Shown: positions 8,557 to 16,702, numbered from the stretch's first letter. The stretch: 64,000 bases of DNA from Christiangramia bathymodioli (GCA_009735695.1 SRSL01000003.1:62001-126000), one strand, 5' to 3'. A program made the numbers and translations. Notes: generated by a model not told the origin, from the sequence alone.

Positions 8557-9235
8557 CTAGAAATTTTTCTCGATGATTTGATATAATTCAGCCTGCTGAT
8601 CATCCATTTTTAGGAACTTTGATTTAGTTTGTTTAGAATCAGGAAGGGTATAAGTTATTTGATAAATATTATGTGTGAGTTCTGCTGCTTTTCTTAGTGA
8701 TATAGTAGATTTTTCGGCATGGAGCTGCCTTTCCAATTCCTTGTAAATACTATAAGCCGTAAATGAGATGCAGATATGGGCTTCGATCCGGTGACGCAAT
8801 CTGTGGTAAATGGGCCGTATTCGTAAACCGGTCTTTGACATTCTGAAGGCTTTTTCAATATGCCATAAGTTTTTATAATTTTCGACTACGAGTTGACCTG
8901 ATAGTTCTGTATTGGTTGCGTAGCCTTTCAATCCATCCCAGGCGTTGTCTTTCCAGAATTTTTCATAATCAATTTCAATGGTCACATCTCCCTGCATTTT
9001 TAGATATTTATTGTAACCCTTATTGTTGATGTTGGATTTGGTGAGCTTTCCAGATTTTATCCGCTTTTCCAGGCGCTGCAATCCTCTTTCTCGGTTGTGC
9101 TCATCTTTTGCCGCTCGATTGTTCGAATAGGCAAAAATCAGACGGGTTTTTTCAGCCTTTGGTATTTTGATCATTTGGCCATCAGTAAGCTTTTTTGCCA
9201 GTATCTGTTTCTTTATTTTTTTGGTTCGTTGTGTG
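8557..9235 (-). pseudogene. IS1634-like transposase, C-terminal half
   Basis: The readable part is 205 residues from Met at 9174 and continues open upstream in the same frame (KKQILAKKLTDGQM) to about 9235, where it meets the fragment of a universal stress protein. It has the C-terminal hallmarks of IS4-superfamily IS1634 transposases: RLIFAYSNNRAAKDEHNR, GLQRLEKRIKSGKLTKSNINNKGYN, WDGLKGYATNTEL, NLWHIEKAFRMSKTGLRIRPIYHR (catalytic Glu in WHIEKAFR) and HICISFTAYSIYKELE. The N-terminal half with the first two acidic catalytic residues is missing, so it cannot be an active transposase. It ends with TAG at 8557. Confidence 0.82.
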
Positions 9236-9368
9236 CTGTGAGTGAGGGCAACTTAAAAGCATTAAAAAACACCAGTTTTGTATTTAACAGTTGAGCTAAT
9301 GATGCTGAATACAGAACAGCATTGTCTGATGTTTTAGAAAAATTTGTCGCAACTAGGATTGAGTACAT
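9213..9368 (-). pseudogene. Universal stress protein (UspA) N-terminal fragment
   Basis: A 51-codon minus-strand frame starting at ATG 9368 reads MYSILVATNFSKTSDNAVLY, then ASLAQLLNTKLVFFNAF; this is the beta1-alpha1-beta2 start of a UspA-family protein (I-L-V-A-T-x-F-S, then A...A...L...H/N). It ends at a TAA (9213-9215) where it runs into IS1634-like sequence in another frame; the breakpoint is between about 9215 and 9235. About two thirds of a normal 140-280-residue Usp is missing, including the ATP-binding G-x2-G-x9-G-S/T motif. The start codon lies 36 bp after the stop of the efflux-channel fragment. Non-functional as it stands. Confidence 0.75.
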
Positions 9369-9403
9369 AGTTTTGGTTAAAAAGGTTTATTAAGTATTTA
9401 ATA

Positions 9404-9625
9404 TTATCTCCATCCGCCGCGCAGCGCTTCATATTAGTCTACAAGCGAAACTAATTGTTGTAACTTTCTTCAACTTCATTTTTTCTAAACTCGAATTTTT
9501 TAGTTTCAGATTCAAAGGTAAACAACGCATTAGATACTTCACTCCCGGCAATCAACAGGGTCTTCTTAAACTCAAGTAAGGCTTGCTGTTGCTGTGCAAG
9601 TGCAACTTCTTTTTGAGTCTTGGCT
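9404..9625 (-). pseudogene. Outer-membrane efflux channel (TolC/NodT-type) fragment
   Basis: Minus-strand sequence reads KAKTQKEVALAQQQQALLEF, then KKTLLIAGSEVSNALFTFES and FEFRKNEVE, the helical C-terminal repeat of RND-type outer-membrane factors. After a stop and a further internal loss, another frame reads YEALRGGWR followed by TAA at 9404-9406; this matches the usual end of these proteins (Y-x-A-L-G-G-G-W). So both an internal segment and everything before the helical repeat have been deleted. Its upstream end is fused at about 9625 to the start of a membrane-fusion protein gene. Confidence 0.75.
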
Positions 9626-9971
9626 TTACTTGTGCCACATTGATAAGTGCTTTGCGGCTGCAGCACCTTGACTCAACGGCTGTGTCTCTAACTTATATGA
9701 CACTTCGCATTTTCGTAATTTTTTGCCCTTCGTCCACCAATACTTTTTGAATGTAACCAGATGTTTTAGCTCTAACATCACTGTTTATTATGCCCTCACT
9801 GGCTGCCGGGTATTCTGTAAATCCTGTAACTGTTTTAGGTTGCAGTTGTGTTACTGGAAAAGGTACAGGTGGCCTTTGAGAAACTTGTGGGTTTTCTTGT
9901 TTATCACTACAACTTACAATGACTAAGCATACACTTAGTGACTAGATGGTTTTCAGTTTATTGGATTTCAT
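9625..9971 (-). pseudogene. RND efflux membrane-fusion protein, N-terminal fragment
   Basis: From ATG 9971 on the minus strand: MKSNKLKTI, a TAG at codon 10, then the rest of a lipoprotein signal (CLVIVSCSDKQ), PPVPFPVTQLQPKTVTGF, EYPAASEGIINSDVRAKTSG and YIQKVLVDEGQKITK; after a one-base frame change it continues YKLETQPLSQGAAAAK. This is the start of an AcrA/MexA-type periplasmic adaptor (biotinyl-lipoyl-like region RAKTSGYIQKVLVDEGQ). It breaks off near residue 115 and passes into outer-membrane channel sequence. The pump gene that normally lies between (about 3 kb) is gone. A nonsense codon plus a frameshift plus the deletion make this non-functional. Confidence 0.78.
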
Positions 9972-10091
9972 TTTTAATCTGACTTTAAATATTAAACCAG
10001 TTCTCTCTTAATTGTTTTATTGACATACTTGCTTCATCTAAAAATTTGATATAGTCATTATGAAAATTTAAATCGAATTTTTCTTCTTCAT

Positions 10092-10535
10092 TTATAATTT
10101 TTGTGTGTTAATCGTCTCTTTATATTTCTTTATTTCTAAATGTAACGTTTTAACTTCTTGCCATTCATTTATCATAGCATCGATGTACTGAACAATCAAA
10201 TCCTTATTTATAATGAAATATCTTTTGCGATCTCCAGTTTTTGTGATATACACTATTTTTTTTAAATCCTGTAAATGATTGAGGTGTGTAGAAATAGTAC
10301 TCTTACTTGCGCGAAGGATTGTGACCATATCGTCAAATGTAGTACCTATTTTACCTGTAAGAATGATATAAGCTAAAATACGTGCCGCAAATGGAGCTAA
10401 CTGTTCTCTATTCTCTAAATGCACACCTAGTTTTTCAACTAAGTCTATTTTTTCTCTGCATATTTTTTCTTTCATTTCGAATTGTTTTTTCTCCTCATTG
10501 TCGATAATTATTAACTCACCCACAGTAAAATCCAA
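10092..10535 (-). CDS. GbsR/MarR-family transcriptional regulator, probably C-terminally frameshifted
   Basis: A 147-residue winged-helix regulator. The core is LAPFAARILAYIILTGK, then TFDDMVTILRASKSTISTHLNHL (recognition helix) and KKIVYITKTGDRKRYF (wing), followed by a helical tail. The frame opens with TTG at 10535; an ATG at residue 21 (10475) is an alternative. The stop at 10092 follows an A-run (CACAAAAATTAT); in the next frame the sequence continues INEEEKFDLNFHNDY, IKFLDEASMSIKQLREN to a TAA at 9985-9987, which looks like the missing C-terminus of this family. So a one-base indel has probably shortened the protein by about 38 residues. It lies just upstream of the membrane-fusion fragment (9971), the usual place for the repressor of an RND efflux operon. 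Confidence 0.75.
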   Translation of the reverse strand: MDFTVGELIIIDNEEKKQFEMKEKICREKIDLVEKLGVHLENREQLAPFAARILAYIILTGKIGTTFDDMVTILRASKSTISTHLNHLQDLKKIVYITKTGDRKRYFIINKDLIVQYIDAMINEWQEVKTLHLEIKKYKETINTQKL

Positions 10536-11405
10536 GAAAAAATAGTTATGGTTTCGAACAAACCGAACTATTCGAAGTTAAATTTTTATTGGTTATTGTT
10601 TATATATGATTCTACAGCGTTTTTAGCTTAGTTTATAAATATGTGGTGTTGAGAAAATCCTTCATAAAATTTCAATAAGAATCCTGAAACTAAAGCTTCA
10701 GTTGGGTCTCTCCAGGATTTGCTCCCACAGAACTTTAATTTCCTTACAAGGGATAACCATCCCCATTTTACATTACTTGCAGTTATTATTTCGTTTTCAG
10801 GTTTTGTGTGGTTTATTGTTGGTTTTTCCGGCTTTATAGAGTAGGCACCTACTTCGTGCGATTAGTTGTTTTCTAGTATCTCCATTTTCAAAGATTAGTC
10901 ACTGGAAGGTTTTTGTTTTTTAAGAGGGCTTGTTTGATTTGTTCATTCTCTAGGTCTATGGCAAATCTTGTAAGGCTTCTAATGTAAGTTTTTGTACCTG
11001 GAAGTATTTTTAAGTAGTTGTTCTATGATGGGTCCTACTTTGAGCCAATTCGAAGTATAAACTCAATATTAGCTCAATGCCTTATTTTACTAATATCTTT
11101 TAATAACTGTATTTTATGCAACATTTTAGTAGTTATTTTAAGATGTTAGAAATGGGTTTGTACCTGGATTACACCTCGTTTTTGGCTAAGCCCAGTTAAA
11201 CCGGGAATTGAAAACTTCTGTATTGGCAAGTAATTCATATAGTCCAAAATGCTCCCAGCAAAGCCTAATCTCCCCTGATTATTTAGCATTTCGTTGAGTA
11301 AGTCTCCCAGTATTGGTTAAAAATCTGTTATTTAGAAAGTATTTAACTCGCCAGTAACGAATGTTTGTTCATTTTAAACATTGATTAATAATTAAATCAA
11401 TTCCT
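10536..11405. other. Degenerate intergenic region
   Basis: About 870 bases without an intact gene. It contains the ISL3-like scrap, an unidentified 60-codon minus-strand tract ending at about 10640, and another at about 10895-11000 (TYIRSLTRFAIDLENEQIKQ) that ends in a stop. The density of short open tracts broken by stops suggests more decayed mobile or accessory genes. No promoter or terminator could be assigned. Confidence 0.45.
10797..10886 (-). pseudogene. ISL3-like transposase scrap
   Basis: A 29-codon minus-strand run reads NGDTRKQLIARSRCLLYK and then loses similarity before a TGA at 10797-10799. The motif N-G-D-T-x-K-Q-L-x-A-R-S-R-x-L-L-Y-K is a block I associate with ISL3-family transposases of Bacteroidota (ISAon1 type). 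Nothing else of the element is recognisable nearby. A second open tract at about 10640-10850 (WGWLSLVRKLKF, SKSWRDPTEALVSGFL) is codon-like but unidentified. Assignment is tentative because it rests on one short block. Confidence 0.45.
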
Positions 11406-11594
11406 ATGAACCACGAGACAAAAAATAAGATTAAGAAAAAAGCAAAAGATGTTGCAAAGAAGAGCGCTAAACTTTGGGGAGCTAAAAAAGGTGCTCAGTT
11501 CACCGGAAGCCTTTTAAAGTGGGGTGCCATTGCAGGTGTGGGATACCTGGGCTATAAAATATTCAGAAAAAATTATGATCACTCCGGATCTTAA
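11406..11594 (+). CDS. Small basic single-pass membrane protein, unknown
   Basis: A 62-residue protein: a lysine-rich amphipathic N-terminus (KNKIKKKAKDVAKKSAK), then one hydrophobic segment (LLKWGAIAGVGYLGYKIF, about 36-53) and a short polar end. ATG start at 11406. I do not recognise the family; small proteins of this make-up occur widely in Flavobacteriaceae and have no known role. It stands alone, between the degraded region and a gene-free stretch. Confidence 0.6.
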   Translation: MNHETKNKIKKKAKDVAKKSAKLWGAKKGAQFTGSLLKWGAIAGVGYLGYKIFRKNYDHSGS

Positions 11595-12078
11595 GCTGGT
11601 CCAACCCAATTTTTAGACATCCTCAAAATCATGATCTGATGTATCATGCTACACAACATGAGTGATCCATCATAAATGTATTTCTACTCACCTCCATTTC
11701 CTGGGTAGAAATACTACACGGTCATAGCTAATAATTAAGCAATACGCTTTCCATAATTTCCTGCCAAAGGTGCCTGTCCTTAGCCTGGCTCAAAGTTCTG
11801 ATCGATATGAAATTTTGTGTTTATTTTTACCTGTTTGGTAACCGGTGGCAAATACGAAATAATGATCAACTGGTTTCGTTGTTACAAGCCTGTATCTTCC
11901 AGTTTTAAATAATTTTAAACAGCAATTTCCTTACTTATATCTCTTAATTTTTAGTTGCATTAAACATTTCAGAATTATTTCAGTAATTTTAGAAGTGACT
12001 GTTAATGTATAGATTTTCTATCTCGAATAGGTTTCTGACTTTTCAGCTCAGCCCAACCTCACGGCTAAATACCTTTTA
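11595..12078. other. Intergenic region, no gene seen
   Basis: About 480 bases with no credible open frame on either strand. It must contain the promoter for the porin gene at 12079. An imperfect inverted repeat (around GATGTATCATG and CATGAGTGATCCATC, 11637-11670) is visible, but I cannot assign it a function. Confidence 0.4.
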
Positions 12079-13233
12079 ATGTTCAAATATGTAGTAATTT
12101 TTCTGTTTTTTCTGATCCCGGTTTTTGGAACTTCTCAAACCGAGAGTCTGGCTGAACCTATCATTCCCATTGAGAAGACCAGACTTTTAAAGAATATCAA
12201 TATCACCTTCGATTTACGTGCAGAGTTCGAAGCCTATACTTTTAGAGGTGGTGATAATTATTATAATGGCTTACAGTTTGAAAATGGATTTACGGCTCTG
12301 GGTATTTCTGCAAAGATCAATGACAGGCTTAGTTTCCGCTTCAGAAATCGTTTTAATAATGCCACCGATGTTCAAACACTCGACCGGCTAGGCAGCAATA
12401 TTGAACTGGCCTATGTCGATTATAAAGCAAGCCCTAAGATTAATATTGTTATGGGGAAAATGTTCGCCTACTACGGTGGGTATGAATATGAATTCAGCGC
12501 CCTTGATATCCTTGAGTACAATGATATCTACGGAAATGCCCTTGCCTATGTCACCGGTGCCGGGATTAACTATCAGCCAGTAGAGGATCATAGAATAGGA
12601 CTGCAGGTATTGAACTCCCGTACCATGCACTATACCGATCTTTACGGGGATATCGCTGCCGATAATAATATCGAGGAGCCTGACTGGCCCCTGGCGGTGG
12701 TTGCCAACTGGCGCGGTAGTTTTTTTGATGGCAAATTGCAAACCATTTACAGCGCCAGCCATTCTATTGAGGTTAAAGACAAAGGAACCACATTTTTCAC
12801 CCTTGGTCATAAATATGAAAATCGAAATCTAAGCCTGATGTATGATTTTCATTACAGCTATGAAGAGATCGATACCAAGGGTGTCATTACCAGGATAATC
12901 GGCGATGAAACCATTGCTCGAAAAGTAACTTATGTGGAAAATTGGTTAAGAGCTGAATACGCCTTCAGTCCCCGGTTTAAAGGATTATTGACTTTGATGA
13001 CAAGTACGGCCTATGGCGACCTCGAGACCGAAAGGGATCATGCGAGATCAAGTTATGGTTGGATTCCCACTTTCTATTTCAGCCCTTTCAAAAAGATAGA
13101 TTTTCGTTTTTACCTGGCTTATATTGGCCGCTATTATGACTATTCAGATTATGTGATCGACACCTATGAGGTATCGAGCTATAATAAAAATGAGTTCAGG
13201 ATAGGCTTTATTGCTCCCCTGGTGTTATTGTAA
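12079..13233 (+). CDS. Outer-membrane porin-like beta-barrel protein
   Basis: A 384-residue protein with a signal peptide (FLFFLIPVFGTSQ, cleavage near 20) and then alternating hydrophobic/polar strands with many aromatic residues, typical of a beta-barrel. Segments such as LSFRFRNRFN, ELAYVDYKASPKINIVMGKMFA, YEYEFSALDILEYND and a final FRIGFIAPLVLL fit the porin O/P (phosphate-selective porin-like) family of Bacteroidota. It would form an outer-membrane channel. Substrate is unknown. It is followed by a histidine-rich lipoprotein on the opposite strand, then a TonB receptor, so this part of the chromosome is concerned with envelope transport, but there is no evidence of one operon. Confidence 0.78.
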   Translation: MFKYVVIFLFFLIPVFGTSQTESLAEPIIPIEKTRLLKNINITFDLRAEFEAYTFRGGDNYYNGLQFENGFTALGISAKINDRLSFRFRNRFNNATDVQTLDRLGSNIELAYVDYKASPKINIVMGKMFAYYGGYEYEFSALDILEYNDIYGNALAYVTGAGINYQPVEDHRIGLQVLNSRTMHYTDLYGDIAADNNIEEPDWPLAVVANWRGSFFDGKLQTIYSASHSIEVKDKGTTFFTLGHKYENRNLSLMYDFHYSYEEIDTKGVITRIIGDETIARKVTYVENWLRAEYAFSPRFKGLLTLMTSTAYGDLETERDHARSSYGWIPTFYFSPFKKIDFRFYLAYIGRYYDYSDYVIDTYEVSSYNKNEFRIGFIAPLVLL

Positions 13234-13304
13234 AAAGCAGGTCAGGTTTTCAATTAAGAAAAAGACGAAGTCGCTTTAAAGGAAGATTGATTACTTTAAC
13301 CAAC

Positions 13305-13796
13305 TTACTGTTTAGCAGTACCTGAACTATCCAGCTTCATCATCATAGATTCATGTTGATCTTCCATCATGTTATGTTCTTCAACCATAGCCTGATGTTC
13401 TTCCATCATCTGTTTATGCATGCTAATCATTTCATCGATTTGCTCTTTTTTCTCTTCATCAGATTTTGATTCAAAACCAGCCTTCATTTCTTCATGGCCC
13501 TCGATAATTTCATCATGACTTTTTATGATCGCATCATGCTGTTCCAGTAAAGTGCTGTGTTTTGCTACATCTTCAAATATGGTAGAATCCTGAATTTCCA
13601 TGGATTCCATTTTTTGAGTAACTTCTTCAAACCTCTGTAACATCTCATCGTGAGTATTCTTGAATTTAGAATGCGCCTGGGAAATGCTATCATGTTGTTG
13701 GTCCAGTTTATTAAATTGCTCGGTTAGTTCTTTGTTTTGATTTTCACATCCTGCGATTAAAAACAAGAATGTAAATAAATTGATTAGTTTTTTCAT
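13305..13796 (-). CDS. Coiled-coil lipoprotein with heptad-spaced histidines
   Basis: A 163-residue predicted lipoprotein (lipobox LIAGC, Cys17). The mature part is almost entirely charged helix-forming sequence. Histidines sit at 35, 42, 49; at 80, 87, 94, 101; and at 127, 134, 141, 148, each exactly seven apart, usually as x-H-D/E (QQHDS, THDE, EQHDA, KSHDE, EGHEE, EEHQA). That places them on one face of a long helix or coiled coil. The last block is also rich in methionine (MHKQMMEEHQAMVEEHNMMEDQHESMM, shown only in part by motif). Such a surface could bind Zn, Cu or Ni, or simply be a stutter in a coiled-coil stalk. I do not recognise a named family. It is transcribed alone, convergent with the porin gene. 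Confidence 0.8.
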   Translation of the reverse strand: MKKLINLFTFLFLIAGCENQNKELTEQFNKLDQQHDSISQAHSKFKNTHDEMLQRFEEVTQKMESMEIQDSTIFEDVAKHSTLLEQHDAIIKSHDEIIEGHEEMKAGFESKSDEEKKEQIDEMISMHKQMMEEHQAMVEEHNMMEDQHESMMMKLDSSGTAKQ

Positions 13797-14109
13797 AATC
13801 TTATTACGGTTTTGTTTAAGATACTAAAACAGTTGACCCTTAGGTATTAAAGACTTTATAAAATTTCGATTAAATTTCATTAAAAGGATTGTTAAGGGGA
13901 AGAAAAATGGTTTGCTAAACGACCAATACCAGTTCCTAATGTGACCAACCTGGAAATCAATCCTTTCAAAAAAAACTTGAAAAAATAAGAATTAGAAGGT
14001 CGGCATTAGTATAGTTTTTTGTTACCAATTTGAGCATTAGATCTTTTTCCAAAATTTAGCTGTTGGAAAAAATCCTATTTTTCTGAGGAAAAATGTATTT
14101 TTGCCCCCG

Positions 14110-14427
14110 ATGCAATGGCTCGTTTTCGTTATATCATTCCTGGTGCTGGCCCTCTCCAGTTTTCCCTGCTGCATGCTTGAGGAAATTGGGGAAAACACCT
14201 TGTGTATAGAAACCCATCCCGGTACCGAAGACGATCATTCCGATGACGAACCCTGTTCCCCTTTTTTTAACTGCGGAAGCTGTACAGGATTTGCCATTCA
14301 GCAAAACCTGGAGTTTAGTTTTATCAGGATGGAAACCACCATCCCTGTTTTTATCTCATCTCAGGATCTATTCAAAAGTGCTTATCAAAATCCTGATTTT
14401 AAACCTCCCCGAAGTTTGGTTATTTAA
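14110..14427 (+). CDS. DUF6660-like small Cys/His-containing membrane-associated protein
   Basis: About 105 residues from the ATG at 14110 (a TTG at 14101 is possible). A hydrophobic N-terminus (WLVFVISFLVLALSSF) precedes cysteine pairs (PCC, LCIE), an acidic His-containing patch (HPGTEDDHSDDEPC) and FNCGSCTGF. This matches the pattern of DUF6660 proteins, which in Flavobacteriaceae usually precede a TonB-dependent receptor or metal-efflux gene. It lies 57 bp upstream of a TonB-dependent receptor on the same strand, so the two are likely co-transcribed. A metal-related role (for example copper) is inferred from the Cys/His content and context, not shown. Confidence 0.68.
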   Translation: MQWLVFVISFLVLALSSFPCCMLEEIGENTLCIETHPGTEDDHSDDEPCSPFFNCGSCTGFAIQQNLEFSFIRMETTIPVFISSQDLFKSAYQNPDFKPPRSLVI

Positions 14428-14484
14428 TTCTCTGTTCACTAATAGTGAAGTTTAATTTTAAATAATCATTCTAAAAAATTCAGT

Positions 14485-16653
14485 TTGAAAAATTTCGTTT
14501 TAGTATTGCTATTAATGCTAAGCAATACGATTTTAGCTCAAAATCAATTTGAGACAACTATACTTAATGCCGAAACCAGGGAACCGCTATACGGTGTTAG
14601 CATTGGAATTGAACAACTCAATATTGGCACCAGTACAAATGAAGAAGGGAAAGCCACACTTCGGAATATACCTGATGGAAAACATACCATCCTAATTAGC
14701 TATATAGGTTTTGAGAGTTTACGGCTACAAAGAACCTTTCCTTTATCTGAAGAGCAGAACAACCAGGAAATCCTGATGCATCCTTCCGAAGAGCAGATGG
14801 AAACCATAGTGATCGAATCAACCCGGAGTTCCAGGACCTTCCAGGATATTCCAACCCGCATCGAGTTCATCGCTGGTGAAGAGCTTTCTGAAAAGGGTAA
14901 TATGAAGCCCGGCGACATTCGTATGTTACTGAATGAGAGTACCGGGATCCAAACCCAGCAAACATCAGCTACCAGTTATAATTCCAGCATCAGGATCCAG
15001 GGGCTTGATGGTAAATATACCCAGCTTTTAAGAGACGGTCTTCCACTCTATTCCGGTTATTCCGGAGGTTTAAGCCTGATGCAGATCGCTCCTCTTGACC
15101 TTAAACAGGTGGAAGTTATCAAAGGAGCTTCTTCCACGCTGTATGGTGGTGGGGCCATCGCCGGACTGGTAAACCTGATTTCAAAAACCCCTGAAGATGA
15201 GCCAGAATTGAGTTTTATGGGCAATCTAACCTCGGCCCTTGGATTTGACCTTAGTGGTTTTTATTCCGATAAATTCTCCAACGTGGGAACTACTATTTTT
15301 GCAGCCTATAATCTGGGGACTCCTTATGATCCTGCTAATAATGGTTTTACTGCGATCCCGAAATTTGAACGCTCCACATTGAATCCTAAACTATTTGTTG
15401 ACATAAATGAAAATACCAGTTTTAATGTCGGTTTTAATTATGTTTCTGAAGATAGATTGGGTGGTGCGATAAATTATGTGGAAAATGAAAGAGGTACGGG
15501 TTATTTTGAAAGAAATGAAACTGAGCGTTTTTCTACTCAGTTTTTGGGAGATCACCGGTTTTCGGATAATACTTCCCTTCATGTAAAAAACAGTATCAGT
15601 CTTTTTGAACGACAGATCGAAATTCCCGATTATGCCTTCACAGGACATCAGGTTTCATCGTTTTCAGAAATAAACATATCTACCGTTTCTGAAAAAACCG
15701 AATGGGTTTTCGGCCTGAATCTTTGGACCGAAGACTTTGACCAGGTGCAGGGAGATCCAGATCAGGACCTGAGTTTTAATGACCATACTCTGGGGGCTTT
15801 TGTTCAGAACATCTGGGATATTGAGCCAAAATGGACCCTGGAAACCGGTTTGCGCGGTGATTATCAAAGCAAATATGGCTTCTATCTGTTACCAAGACTC
15901 TCTTTAATGTACGAACCTTCTAACCAGTTAACATTTAGAGCCGGTGGCGGAATGGGATATAAAACTCCCAGTATTTTTACGGAAGAAGTAGAACGGCTGC
16001 AGTTTCAAAATGTGCTTCCAATCGATGTAGATAACACAAAAGCCGAACGATCGATTGGCTTCAACCTGGATGGAAATTACAAATGGTCTGTAACCAATGA
16101 TCTCAACCTGTCGACCAATCTGTTGCTATTTTATACAAGAATTAACGATCCGCTGGTTTTGAATCAAACTACCGGGAATTTTTACGAATTCACGCAGCCG
16201 GAAGGTTATCTGGACAGTAAGGGGATCGAAGCGAATATGCGCTGGAGTTATTATGATCTAAAGTTATTTGTTGGCTATACCCTGGCAGATGTTAAGCAGC
16301 ATTATAATAACGATATCCAGCAGTATCCACTGGTAGCTCAACACCGACTGAACAACGTCCTGATGTATGAAAAACATGATAATTTCTGGATAGGACTGGA
16401 AGGATACTATTATAGTAAACAGCTATTAACCGATGGCACTATTGGCGAGCCATACTGGATCCTGGGAGTGATGACCGAAAAAAGACTTGGTGAACAATTT
16501 TCAGTTTTTCTGAATTTTGAGAATATACTCGATACCCGCCAGACCAGATTTGATTCCATTTATACCGGAACTCTGGAGGATCCAAATTTCAGGGATATCT
16601 ATGCGCCGGTAGATGGTTTTGTAATTAACGGGGGCTTCAAAATAAAGTTGTAA
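14485..16653 (+). CDS. TonB-dependent receptor with CarboxypepD-regulatory domain
   Basis: A 722-residue outer-membrane receptor. It begins with TTG (14485); the first in-frame ATG (14515) would cut the signal peptide FVLVLLLMLSNTILAQ, so TTG is preferred. Residues about 22-105 form a carboxypeptidase-regulatory-like beta-sandwich (DAETREPLYGV... at 27-38, GKHTILISYIGFESL), about 115-235 the plug (RIEFIAGEEL ... LRDGLPLYSGYSGGLSLMQIAPLDLKQVEVIKGASSTLYGGGAIAGLVNLIS), and the rest the 22-strand barrel ending FVINGGFKIKL. It imports a substrate using the TonB/ExbBD proton-motive system. The absence of a SusD partner argues against a glycan SusCD pair; siderophore-, heme- or metal-type receptors are more likely. 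The upstream DUF6660-like gene points to a metal. Confidence 0.9.
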   Translation: MKNFVLVLLLMLSNTILAQNQFETTILNAETREPLYGVSIGIEQLNIGTSTNEEGKATLRNIPDGKHTILISYIGFESLRLQRTFPLSEEQNNQEILMHPSEEQMETIVIESTRSSRTFQDIPTRIEFIAGEELSEKGNMKPGDIRMLLNESTGIQTQQTSATSYNSSIRIQGLDGKYTQLLRDGLPLYSGYSGGLSLMQIAPLDLKQVEVIKGASSTLYGGGAIAGLVNLISKTPEDEPELSFMGNLTSALGFDLSGFYSDKFSNVGTTIFAAYNLGTPYDPANNGFTAIPKFERSTLNPKLFVDINENTSFNVGFNYVSEDRLGGAINYVENERGTGYFERNETERFSTQFLGDHRFSDNTSLHVKNSISLFERQIEIPDYAFTGHQVSSFSEINISTVSEKTEWVFGLNLWTEDFDQVQGDPDQDLSFNDHTLGAFVQNIWDIEPKWTLETGLRGDYQSKYGFYLLPRLSLMYEPSNQLTFRAGGGMGYKTPSIFTEEVERLQFQNVLPIDVDNTKAERSIGFNLDGNYKWSVTNDLNLSTNLLLFYTRINDPLVLNQTTGNFYEFTQPEGYLDSKGIEANMRWSYYDLKLFVGYTLADVKQHYNNDIQQYPLVAQHRLNNVLMYEKHDNFWIGLEGYYYSKQLLTDGTIGEPYWILGVMTEKRLGEQFSVFLNFENILDTRQTRFDSIYTGTLEDPNFRDIYAPVDGFVINGGFKIKL

Positions 16654-16670
16654 CGATAATTTTTATAATT

Positions 16671-16702
16671 CACGCCTCTGAATAAGAATGATCAGAGGCG
16701 TG
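16671..16702. terminator. Bidirectional hairpin between convergent genes
   Basis: Perfect 11-bp inverted repeat CACGCCTCTGA / TCAGAGGCGTG with a 10-base loop, 17 bp after the TonB receptor stop and 52 bp before the end of the converging molybdenum hydroxylase gene. It has no long T-run on either side, so termination may be weak or Rho-assisted. Confidence 0.75.

Noticed and set aside
10092-10535. Calling the GbsR-like gene fully intact
   Set aside because: The continuation in the next frame looks like a family C-terminus, so a frameshift is more likely, though the core domain is complete.
13305-13796. Histidine-rich lipoprotein as a simple nucleotide repeat expansion
   Set aside because: The codons between the His residues differ and the non-His residues are varied, so the period is in the protein, not a tandem DNA repeat.
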